In this document: piece by piece, positions 1 through 4,954 of the stretch
Position numbering within the stretch: the first letter of the stretch is position 1
Layout of the letters: each line of letters opens with the position of its first letter
Translations under genes and position numbers: made by a program
From: Gammaproteobacteria bacterium
Lineage (GTDB): Bacteria; Pseudomonadota; Gammaproteobacteria; SURF-13
NCBI GenBank assembly: GCA_023487615.1
Contig: JAMDBH010000101.1
Coordinates: 1-5,002 of the forward strand
Length of the DNA stretch: 5,002 bases
Direction of reading: 5' to 3'
The notes under the pieces: model-generated
What the model was told of the DNA's origin: nothing
The model's database searches: none
The model's input: the letters and a program-made list of their open reading frames with translations, nothing else

Positions 1-90
1 GACGTGGGGGAAAAGACTGTTTATTCTTCACTATATTCCTAAGGACAACAGCGGCAGTAGTGATGATACTGCGGCAAGAGCTACGAGACG

Positions 91-121
91 TTGACAGCGT
101 CATCAGCGCCAAGCTCATAAC
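91..121 (+). promoter_or_regulatory. Candidate sigma70 promoter of the sce7726-family gene
   Basis: A perfect -35 consensus TTGACA lies at 91-96. The best -10 match nearby is CATAAC at 116-121, four of six consensus bases, after a long 19-base spacer. A start near 128 would leave a leader of about 35 bases before the ATG at 164. The -35 box is clear but the -10 is weak, so this is a candidate only. Nothing else gene-like is seen in bases 1-163. Confidence 0.35.
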
Positions 122-163
122 CAAGTCAAAGCACAGTCAGCCACGGTATGGTAAAAAGCAAAT

Positions 164-748
164 ATGATAACAATCTCACCAAACGACACCGATATTCGAG
201 CAGCGCTGAGAAAGAAACTCACTTCGACGTACGGCGGCCATCCCGAAACAGTGGTGCTCGATGAACTAGGGGTCTGCCGCGGTGAAGTGCGCGTTGATGT
301 CGCCGTCATCAATGGCAAGATTCACGGATACGAAATCAAGTCCGACCGTGACAGTCTGCGACGCCTTACCGGCCAAATCGAGCTGTACAGCAAGGTGCTG
401 GATCAGGCGACGCTGGTCGCGGGGGAGCGACACCTGGGCGCCGTAGCAGCCATGCTTCCCGAATGGTGGGGACTGCTAGTCGTGAAGTCCACAAGCAACG
501 GACTGCATTTCGAGACGGTTCGGTGTGCGCAAATGAATCCCGCTCGCGATGCACGCGCCCTTGCGGAATTCCTTTGGCTTGAGGATTCAATCGCACTCCT
601 TGAACAGCACGGACTGGACCGCGGCGTCAGAACTAAACCGCGCCGGGTTATCTGGGACCGTATCTACGAGAGCTTCGACATCGAAGTGATCGCCGCTGCT
701 GTTCGGGCGAAACTCAAATCCAGGGCAATGCTGCCAGCCCATCCATAA
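164..748 (+). CDS. sce7726 family protein (PD-(D/E)XK nuclease-like)
   Basis: The 194-residue protein matches my recollection of the sce7726 family, named after a Sorangium cellulosum gene and of unknown biochemical role. The core at residues 32-72 reads like a PD-(D/E)XK nuclease fold: Glu34 in DELG, Asp45 in VDVAV, then Glu57-Ile-Lys59 in GYEIKSDRDSL, and Gln71 in the following helix. TLVAGERH (83-90) and PEWWGLLVV (99-107) are further family-like segments. The start at 164 puts the NDTDIRAAL helix close to the N terminus, as expected, although no good Shine-Dalgarno is visible. A nearby ATG at 148 is in another frame. There is no signal peptide or membrane segment, so it should be cytoplasmic. 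The gene converges on the Beta-family gene and their 3' ends overlap by 35 bases. Family assignment is fairly sure; DNA cleavage is inferred from the motif pattern. Confidence 0.88.
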   Translation: MITISPNDTDIRAALRKKLTSTYGGHPETVVLDELGVCRGEVRVDVAVINGKIHGYEIKSDRDSLRRLTGQIELYSKVLDQATLVAGERHLGAVAAMLPEWWGLLVVKSTSNGLHFETVRCAQMNPARDARALAEFLWLEDSIALLEQHGLDRGVRTKPRRVIWDRIYESFDIEVIAAAVRAKLKSRAMLPAHP

Positions 749-1808
749 CCATCGTCATGTGGTGGATAGTGCCAAACTTTCGCCACATTTCGGGTGAACC
801 GAGCTTCGGCGCACCGTCCGCAGCATTCTTCATGAGTTCGCAGCCCCGGCAGTGCGTTGGCCCTAAGAAGTAATCGCGCAAGTGCCCGTATACGAGGCGA
901 GTGGCGAGCACGGGGAATTGATCGCTCGGCGGAGTTTGCCTAGTACTTTCGCCTTTGATGAGCAACCATTCATCGGGCCGCGCGTAACGAATCGCAGCGG
1001 ATACCTGCATGGTGCGCGGATCGAAATCCTCGACACCCTTCGGATACTGTATACCGCAGTCGCTGAAGGTCGGCAGCCGTGGAAGACTGTTTCGGCGAGC
1101 ATGAAGCCCGTCCCTCCAGGCGATCCACTCCCCGCGTTCTACATGCGACTGCGAATGCCGCTCGACACCTCCCATGCTCATTGGGAAGGCACAAGCGGAA
1201 ACCGTCAAGGTTCGCCATCGTGGGTGGTCGGGAATATCTGCCAGGAACGCATCGGTTAACGCCATGATGCCGGCCACGACCATTTGATCCACGGCGCCCA
1301 AGTCCACGAACAGGTCGACCTGTTCGGGACTGAGGCCGTGTGTAGTCAAGAACCGACCGATAGCCACAGTTAATCCACCGCTTTCAAACTCGTCTCGCGT
1401 TAGACGAAGCATCAATCCGTGCTGTCGATGTGTCATCGCAGCAGCAACATCGGCGGCCCGCGATAAACCGGTGACCGGGGTAAACACTATGCCCGCCGCT
1501 ACCGCGCGCTGGAAGACTTGGGCTGCAGCTGCAGGACCATCAGCAGCGAGCTCGCGCGCATCCAGAAAACATCGGCTAAAAAGCTTTGCGCTGCCTGCGA
1601 GGTCCTTGAATGTGGTGTCGAGGTGCTTTTCGACATTGGGAGCCTTGTCTACCTTGCGCTCAACGATCTCCAGGAGCGGGGTAATCCGCGAGCAGAGCGG
1701 TGCAGCTAGTGCGAGAAGCGCCGCCTTCTCGCCTCGTTTCACCTTAAGCACCGGTACGTAATGGTTTGGTCCGAATATCACGTCCATTCCTCTTGCTATG
1801 GTTGCCAT
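714..1808 (-). CDS. Beta family protein (phage P4 Beta-like)
   Basis: The 364-residue product has the marks of the Beta protein family: an N-terminal HYVPVLKVKRGEKAALLAL (residues 16-34) followed by ITPLLEIVE (42-50), a central FVDLGAVD strand (167-174), and a C-terminal C-x2-C pair (Cys320, Cys323) followed by WRKFGTIHHMTMV (342-354). The family includes, as I recall, Beta of satellite phage P4. Its molecular role is unsettled. It is the last gene of the leftward operon. The ATG at 1808 overlaps the PIN gene by 13 bases; an in-frame ATG at 1787 (residue 8) is an alternative lying 9 bases past the PIN stop. Neither has a well-spaced Shine-Dalgarno (AGAGGA directly abuts the 1787 ATG), which points to translational coupling. 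The 3' end overlaps the convergent sce7726-family gene. Family call is confident; start is uncertain. Confidence 0.85.
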   Translation of the reverse strand: MATIARGMDVIFGPNHYVPVLKVKRGEKAALLALAAPLCSRITPLLEIVERKVDKAPNVEKHLDTTFKDLAGSAKLFSRCFLDARELAADGPAAAAQVFQRAVAAGIVFTPVTGLSRAADVAAAMTHRQHGLMLRLTRDEFESGGLTVAIGRFLTTHGLSPEQVDLFVDLGAVDQMVVAGIMALTDAFLADIPDHPRWRTLTVSACAFPMSMGGVERHSQSHVERGEWIAWRDGLHARRNSLPRLPTFSDCGIQYPKGVEDFDPRTMQVSAAIRYARPDEWLLIKGESTRQTPPSDQFPVLATRLVYGHLRDYFLGPTHCRGCELMKNAADGAPKLGSPEMWRKFGTIHHMTMVMDGLAALPWI

Positions 1809-2398
1809 AGAACCAGCGGATCAAGCTCGGTCACGAGGTTCTGGTAGTAAGAAAGCAGCGCGTCTCTTGGGTCTGGGTTGCCTGATGAGAAACACACCCG
1901 AATCACGCTGTCATGGGTAAGTAACGGTTGCATCTGCGCACTGACCGCTGTCGGTCCGAGACGAGTACAAAGCGCGATCAATATCGCTTCCAGCACGACG
2001 ATTCGGCCTGCAAGCGCATTGGCAAATCCTGGAACGTCCCTTAGGGCACGCAGCGCCCGCTTGTCGCCGGTAATCACGACAAGCTGTTTCTCGGCGGCCA
2101 AGGCAAAGAGCTGCGCTTCGCCTGGGTCGATGTTCTGGACCTGTGTAAGTCTGTCTATCCACAGCGCTTCTGCCTGATCGATAACTGGTATCGAATCCGC
2201 AATCGGAATCAGATGGCCGCTGATCTGGTCGCCGTACTTCTTTCGGAGTCGTCCCTTCCTCAGCATATGGGGAAGTGCAGGCAACCGTGCACACCTTGAC
2301 AAGTCGGCGCCAAACAGACTGACAGCGTCGTCGAGCAATCGCCCGGAGGCGAGCACGCAGAACGCATCCGTGTCAATTAGCAGCGACACGTTCCTCAC
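1796..2398 (-). CDS. PIN-like domain protein, putative RNase
   Basis: The open frame reaches up to 2566, but its first 56 codons only shadow the ImmA gene. The family-like sequence starts at VSLLIDTDAFCVLASG, so I place the start at the GTG at 2398, giving 200 residues. A second GTG at 2389 is preceded by GAGG and is an alternative. PIN-type acidic residues fall in the right order: Asp9 (with Asp11) after a hydrophobic strand, Asp91 and Glu94 in IDPGEAQLFALAAE, and Asp112 in VVITGDKRALRAL. PIN domains are metal-dependent RNases, often toxins. The C-terminal 70 residues (IVVLEAILIALC onward) are not recognised. The start is two bases after the ImmA stop, so the two are almost surely cotranscribed and translationally coupled. 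RNase activity is inferred from the motif pattern; target RNA and antitoxin are unknown. Confidence 0.8.
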   Translation of the reverse strand: MRNVSLLIDTDAFCVLASGRLLDDAVSLFGADLSRCARLPALPHMLRKGRLRKKYGDQISGHLIPIADSIPVIDQAEALWIDRLTQVQNIDPGEAQLFALAAEKQLVVITGDKRALRALRDVPGFANALAGRIVVLEAILIALCTRLGPTAVSAQMQPLLTHDSVIRVCFSSGNPDPRDALLSYYQNLVTELDPLVLWQP

Positions 2399-2400
2399 GA

Positions 2401-3381
2401 TCAACCATATACACAGCGCAGCAGGCTGCGGTCGGTCTCTGTCGCCGCGTCGATGTCCACATGGCGATTGAAGTGACTGAGGAGGTTGTTTCTTGCGCCT
2501 AAGTTTCGATAAAGCGCCTTCACGGCCATCGATGCCGTTGCATACTCGCCTGTGCGACGTGCCCACGCAAAAATGATCGTGCTCGCCTCCGCGCCTATCT
2601 CGCGTTCCAATTCGATCGCACGCTGCGCCAATTTCCGGAAGTCGCCGCCGTTGATCTCTGGGACAGCGTCCATACCGGTCAGGAGGCGCGTAGCGAATAG
2701 ATCGGCGTCGCGTTCAATATCGGAGTCGTCCGCGATCTCTTCCTCCTCGTCGACGACAGGCTGATCCGACGCGCAGTCGCTGGCAACGACATGCCCCGCT
2801 TCGTGTGCGACGACATAAGCTACTCGGCCCGGCTGGTCAATCTTGTGGCCAAGAAGGATAACCGGACGGCCCTCCACGATGCAGGCCAGTCCCTGAAAGG
2901 TAGGTGCCGGCAACACGTCAACGGGCACAACCGGAATGCCACGACCCCATAGGTCGCCGAGAACCTCGTGACCGAGCTTGATCCGCCCGGCTGGGATGAT
3001 CTGGCGGCGCCAGGTGAAAGCGTCTTCTGGCACGACCGCTTGTGGATTGTCCGTGGATCGGAGGGATCTGACAACAGCGCCCGCGACCTGAAGTGCAGAA
3101 TGGATCGCCGGACCGAGACGGTCACGATCGATGTCTCGAACTCGCCGAAGTTGCGCCCTGCTGTACGTCGGCGCGGTGAGTTCTACTGATGGATCTCTAA
3201 CGTCGGCAATGGATCGTCGGAGGAAGCGCGCGACCCGAATCTCAACATCGGGTAGAACACCGGGGTCGTTCGCGCAGGCGTCATCCCACCAATCTGGAAG
3301 GATAGCCGGACGTATGAAATCCGGCTTGAACCCAGTTCTGGACAAGCGACGCATAAGAGTCTGGAATGTTTGGCTCTTCAC
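2401..3381 (-). CDS. ImmA/IrrE family metallo-endopeptidase
   Basis: The 326-residue protein carries the zinc motif HEAGH (residues 193-197, in VAYVVAHEAGHVVAS) and a downstream ERDADLFATRLL (223-234) that corresponds to the ExEANxFAxxLL helix of ImmA/IrrE proteases, with Asp225 in the second acidic position. An acidic DEEEEIADDSD stretch separates the two. The N terminus (SQTFQTLMRRLSRTGF, then LPDWWDDACAND and LPDVEIRVARFL) is a conserved-looking helical region but not a clear Xre helix-turn-helix. The GTG at 3381 is chosen because GAGGG sits seven bases upstream and the recognisable sequence begins there; the frame continues to an ATG at 3450. ImmA-type proteases usually cleave a partner repressor or antitoxin. 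This is the first gene of the operon, so it may control the PIN and Beta proteins. The substrate is unknown. Confidence 0.87.
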   Translation of the reverse strand: MKSQTFQTLMRRLSRTGFKPDFIRPAILPDWWDDACANDPGVLPDVEIRVARFLRRSIADVRDPSVELTAPTYSRAQLRRVRDIDRDRLGPAIHSALQVAGAVVRSLRSTDNPQAVVPEDAFTWRRQIIPAGRIKLGHEVLGDLWGRGIPVVPVDVLPAPTFQGLACIVEGRPVILLGHKIDQPGRVAYVVAHEAGHVVASDCASDQPVVDEEEEIADDSDIERDADLFATRLLTGMDAVPEINGGDFRKLAQRAIELEREIGAEASTIIFAWARRTGEYATASMAVKALYRNLGARNNLLSHFNRHVDIDAATETDRSLLRCVYG

Positions 3382-3401
3382 CGTATTGCCCTCGCCTGCA
3401 T

Positions 3402-3431
3402 ATATTAAAAACAGAAAACCCAACCGGTTAA
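3402..3431 (-). promoter_or_regulatory. Weak candidate promoter of the ImmA-PIN-Beta operon
   Basis: Reading leftward, an AT-rich TTTTTAATATATG lies just upstream of the ImmA GTG, with TAATAT at 3407-3402 as a possible -10 and TTAACC at 3431-3426 as a possible -35, each four of six consensus bases with an 18-base spacer. Transcription would begin close to the GAGGG ribosome site, which is tight. The true promoter may lie further right. No clear operator is visible. Confidence 0.25.
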
Positions 3432-3450
3432 GGTGGATCACATGCCGCAT

Positions 3451-3783
3451 GCTACGCGCTGCCGGTTAGGCACGCAATGAGCCTGGCACCGAATCGCGTT
3501 ACCCGCCGATTGGCTACAGTCAGGCCGGGAACAATTATTTGCAGAAAGGGAACTTCGAGGTAACGAGTGGTTCTTGGTCAGCCATTGTCTGGAGCTATTC
3601 GGGGTATCGGCGACGAGGGGCGCGGCCGCGCGAAACAGCTGGGGACGTATCACTATTTCCATTCTGCCCGAACGTCCGCTCAGGGTCGAAAGCCAGCCTT
3701 GAGTGCCGCTCGATTTGGGTGAGGTAGATTTTGAGTTTATCCTTGTCTATCGCACCAAGTTTACAGGATAGGCTCTATTCGGG
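3451..3783. other. Intergenic stretch without a convincing gene
   Basis: No reading frame here resembles a known protein or has a good ribosome site. Short frames on both strands (3539-3727 rightward, 3438-3662 leftward) have arbitrary composition. The part near 3666-3727 encodes NVRSGSK in one frame, which resembles the spurious NVRFGSKADI-type peptides read from dispersed intergenic repeats in many proteobacteria. This is probably a decayed copy of such a repeat. The rest holds nothing I can name. Confidence 0.4.
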
Positions 3784-3945
3784 TTAGGTTTAGATCGGCT
3801 CAAGCGAAGCGGAGCCGGCAACACCCTAAAATGAAGGCTGGTGAAACTGGCAGCCATGGGTGGACTTGACGGTTTTGCCGGGAGCAAAACCGAACGAGCT
3901 TTAGCGCGGCCCGTGCAGCGGGTGATGAGCCAGGGATGGCCATCA
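3784..3945. other. Cluster of consecutive hairpins, possible structured RNA or repeat element
   Basis: Successive inverted repeats fill this stretch. TTAGG (3784-3788) with CCTAA (3825-3829) encloses CGGCTC (3796-3801) with GAGCCG (3812-3817). GGCTG (3836-3840) pairs with CAGCC (3851-3855). CGGTTTTGC (3870-3878) pairs with GCAAAACCG (3884-3892), nine perfect base pairs around a five-base loop. CCCG (3910-3913) pairs with CGGG (3919-3922). GCCA (3929-3932) pairs with TGGC (3937-3940), overlapping the palindrome GATGGCCATC (3935-3944). No T-run follows the strong stem on either strand, so it is not a standard terminator. It could be a REP/MITE-like repeat or a noncoding RNA. No known RNA family is recognised. 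Confidence 0.4.
3848..3869 (-). repeat. Imperfect copy of the tRNA-Met 3' end
   Basis: Bases 3848-3869 match the 3' end of the intact tRNA-Met gene (4036-4057, including the CCA) at 18 of 22 positions in the same orientation. Such partial copies of tRNA 3' ends are commonly left by element integration. However, this segment also lies in the hairpin cluster, where GCCATGGGTGG-type sequence could arise independently, so the link is uncertain. Confidence 0.3.
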
Positions 3946-3946
3946 T

Positions 3947-3964
3947 AACCCCGACCTCAGCATT
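3947..3964 (-). pseudogene. tRNA-Met fragment (T-arm/variable loop to anticodon stem)
   Basis: Bases 3951-3964 are identical over 14 bases to 4062-4075 of the intact tRNA-Met gene. With a one-base gap the match extends to 18 of 19 positions (4057-4075). It covers part of the T arm, the variable loop and one side of the anticodon stem, in the same orientation as the intact gene. Sequence on either side diverges, so it cannot fold as a tRNA. A chance match of this length is unlikely in a window this size. It is probably a scar of integration or partial gene duplication. Confidence 0.5.
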
Positions 3965-4035
3965 TCAAATGGCGAGGCCGGTGGTTGCTAAACACACAAC
4001 AAGCCCTTGGAGAAGAAATTGAAACGTATGAATAG

Positions 4036-4112
4036 TGGTGGCTATGGGTGGACTCGAACCACCGACCTCAGCATTATGAGTGCCGCGCTCTAACCAGCTG
4101 AGCTACATAGCC
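4036..4112 (-). tRNA. tRNA-Met (anticodon CAT), elongator type
   Basis: Read leftward from 4112, the 77-base gene folds into a full cloverleaf: acceptor GGCTATG with CATAGCC, D stem GCTC with GAGC around AGCTGGTTA, anticodon stem CGGCA with TGCTG around loop CTCATAA (anticodon CAT), variable loop AGGTC, and T stem GGTGG with CCACC around TTCGAGT. The discriminator is A and the terminal CCA is encoded (4036-4038). The first acceptor pair is a normal G-C, unlike initiator tRNA, and the sequence is close to the E. coli elongator tRNA-Met as I recall it. A CAT anticodon can also mean tRNA-Ile with lysidine, so the amino acid identity is slightly less sure than the gene. Its 3' end faces the hairpin and fragment region, a usual side for island integration. 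Confidence 0.95.
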
Positions 4113-4159
4113 TTCTAAAACAGGGAAAAGGGGCAAGGGGAAAAATACAAGGGAATGCA

Positions 4160-4188
4160 ATTTTACAGACTTTCCCCGCATTTGTCTT
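4160..4188 (-). promoter_or_regulatory. Candidate promoter of the tRNA-Met gene
   Basis: Reading leftward, AAGACA (4188-4183, four of six -35 consensus bases) is followed after 17 bases by TAAAAT (4165-4160, five of six -10 bases). Transcription would start near 4153, about 40 bases before the tRNA 5' end at 4112. The leader would run through the purine-tract repeat. Spacing and strength are reasonable for a stable RNA gene. Confidence 0.4.
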
Positions 4189-4225
4189 TCCCCCTACAAA
4201 CAGGGAAAAGGTACGAGGGAACACC

Positions 4226-4237
4226 CCTTTCCCCTTG
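4226..4237. repeat. Left 12-base direct repeat flanking hicAB
   Basis: CCTTTCCCCTTG here is repeated exactly at 4927-4938. The two copies bracket the hicAB pair, about 22 bases past the hicB stop and 58 bases before the hicA start. The sequence is low in complexity and related tracts lie nearby, so it may be a local repeat family rather than an insertion footprint. Confidence 0.45.
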
Positions 4238-4260
4238 CCGCGTCAGGGATGCGGTTTTCT
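4238..4260 (+). terminator. Possible rightward intrinsic terminator
   Basis: CCGCGTC (4238-4244), a three-base loop AGG, and GATGCGG (4248-4254) form a seven-pair stem with one G-U pair, followed by TTTTCT. This is terminator shape on the rightward strand, but no rightward gene is seen before it. On the leftward strand the stem has an A-C mismatch and no T-run, so it would not end hicAB transcription well. Confidence 0.25.
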
Positions 4261-4633
4261 ATGCGGCGCGTTTCGTCTTTCTCGCTGCCGTGGCATTCGC
4301 TCCCTGTCTGGCTGAGAGTAGATACAGCACATACTGATTCAGGCTCACCCCTTGCCGTTTGGCATTGCGCGCAAGTTCAGCGTGCAGGTGGCGTGGCACA
4401 CGCATCAGGAAACGTCCGCTGTAACTCGCTTCATCAAGCGGCGGGGTGGGTTCGGGAATGGTGCGGCCTGCTGCCTTGGCCGCCTTGATCCATGCGGCGC
4501 TTGCGTCGTGCGCCTGCGCTATCGCTTCCGCTTCCGTTGCACCCCAGGCGGAACAGCCAGGCAGATCGGGGAGGGTGGCAATGTAACCCTCGTCCTCATC
4601 ACTCCAAAAAACTTCAATTGGATATTTTGTCAT
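4259..4633 (-). CDS. hicB: HicB family antitoxin with C-terminal RHH-like domain
   Basis: The 124-residue protein begins with the partial RNase H-like HicB fold: YPIEVFWSDEDEGYIATLPD then LPGCSAWGATEAEAIAQAHDA (residues 4-44), the usual xGYxAxxPDLPGC signature. Residues 74-108 (GRFLMRVP, then LHAELARNAKRQGVSLNQYVLYLLS) resemble an Arc/MetJ ribbon-helix-helix DNA-binding domain. The antitoxin should bind HicA and block it, and the C-terminal domain likely represses the operon promoter. It ends in a basic tail (ARKTKRAA). The start at 4633 is supported by AAAGG about seven to eight bases upstream. It overlaps the end of hicA by 20 bases, so the two are coupled with the toxin gene first, the usual hicAB order. 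Assignment is firm; autoregulation is inferred from the family. Confidence 0.93.
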   Translation of the reverse strand: MTKYPIEVFWSDEDEGYIATLPDLPGCSAWGATEAEAIAQAHDASAAWIKAAKAAGRTIPEPTPPLDEASYSGRFLMRVPRHLHAELARNAKRQGVSLNQYVLYLLSARQGANATAARKTKRAA

Positions 4634-4868
4634 CGCTGTACCTTTCGATCATGCGGATTAGCTGCCTTGCCTGGTAGGGCACTATGCACCCGTTCCGATC
4701 CTGAAAATTAAGCAACTCAGGCTCACCCGGACGGGCAAAGGCGCGGTGTGAACCTTGCCCGCCCTTGTACTTGAAGCCCAGCAATTCAGCCGCGCGGCAC
4801 GCATCATCAAATCGCACGGCTTTCGGGTTGTTGCAAATTCCAGCAAGCAGCTTTTTGCGTTTAGTCAT
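4614..4868 (-). CDS. hicA: HicA family mRNA interferase toxin
   Basis: The 84-residue protein has the HicA double-stranded RNA-binding-like fold: a helix DDACRAAELLGF (21-32), then KYKGGQGSHRAFARPG (33-48) with the catalytic His41 in the GSH motif, a strand ELLNFQDRNGCIVPYQ (51-66), and the C-terminal helix ARQLIRMIERY (67-77). HicA toxins cleave mRNA and cause reversible growth arrest until bound by HicB. Its length is typical of the family, and the catalytic histidine and glycine-rich turn are intact, so it is probably active. The ATG at 4868 has only a weak AAG-type ribosome site, which would keep toxin output low relative to hicB, which has a better one. It is the first gene of the pair. 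Confidence 0.93.
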   Translation of the reverse strand: MTKRKKLLAGICNNPKAVRFDDACRAAELLGFKYKGGQGSHRAFARPGEPELLNFQDRNGCIVPYQARQLIRMIERYSDDKISN

Positions 4869-4903
4869 TTTGACTTATATCGCATATAGTATCAAGTATA
4901 AAT
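4869..4903 (-). promoter_or_regulatory. hicAB promoter/operator region
   Basis: This short AT-rich stretch just upstream of hicA contains several -10-like hexamers when read leftward: TATACT (4900-4895) and TATAAG (4879-4874), the latter 17 bases after TTTATA (4902-4897). A perfect inverted repeat, TATAT-CGC-ATATA (4876-4888), lies between them and is a plausible binding site for the HicB ribbon-helix-helix domain. The exact start is not decided: the TATAAG option would give a nearly leaderless mRNA. Confidence 0.4.
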
Positions 4904-4926
4904 CATCCGCGCGCCCCCTTCCCCCT

Positions 4927-4938
4927 CCTTTCCCCTTG
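4927..4938. repeat. Right 12-base direct repeat flanking hicAB
   Basis: This is the second exact copy of CCTTTCCCCTTG. It sits in a pyrimidine tract (4911-4946) that also contains TCCCTTGTAT, the exact reverse complement of ATACAAGGGA at 4145-4154. Confidence 0.45.
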
Positions 4939-4954
4939 TCCCTTGTATCTGTCT

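Larger units (their letters stand above)
4118..4239. repeat. Purine-tract repeats between tRNA-Met and hicB
   Basis: AAACAGGGAAAAGG occurs at 4118-4131 and again, identical over 14 bases, at 4198-4211, exactly 80 bases apart. Each is followed by a related tract, TACAAGGGAA (4146-4155) and TACGAGGGAA (4212-4221). GGCAAGGGGAAA (4132-4143) is the exact reverse complement of TTTCCCCTTGCC (4228-4239), so direct and inverted copies are mixed. Related tracts recur right of hicA (4911-4946) and at the window edges. The origin is unknown; slipped replication or a small repeat element are both possible. Confidence 0.6.

Noticed and set aside
882..1259. 125-residue rightward open frame opposite the Beta-family gene
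   Set aside because: It lies wholly within the confident Beta-family gene on the other strand, shows no recognisable domain and has arbitrary composition.
1911..2294. 127-residue leftward open frame within the PIN-like gene
   Set aside because: It is another frame of the same DNA, Arg/Cys/Thr rich, without a domain pattern or upstream ribosome site.
2399..2566. N-terminal 56-residue extension of the PIN-like frame
   Set aside because: It overlaps the ImmA-like gene, is rich in Arg, Pro and Gln like an out-of-frame reading, and the family-like sequence starts only at the GTG at 2398.
3438..3662. 74-residue leftward open frame upstream of the ImmA-like gene, considered as a missing regulator or antitoxin
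   Set aside because: The composition is arbitrary (many Ser, Asn, Cys), there is no helix-turn-helix or ribosome site, and it runs into the ImmA-like upstream region in another frame.
3870..3892. Strong hairpin as an intrinsic terminator
   Set aside because: No T-run follows the stem on either strand, and no gene ends just before it.
3784..3945. Hairpin region as a cobalamin or other known riboswitch
   Set aside because: A GGTGAAAC-like string is present, but the remaining conserved elements and a downstream regulated gene are missing.
4118..4239. Purine-tract repeats as a CRISPR array
   Set aside because: There are only two copies of a low-complexity 14-base unit, with no regular spacers and no cas genes.
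4352..4711. 119-residue rightward open frame opposite hicB and hicA
   Set aside because: It is a shadow of the well-supported hicAB pair, with no domain or ribosome site.
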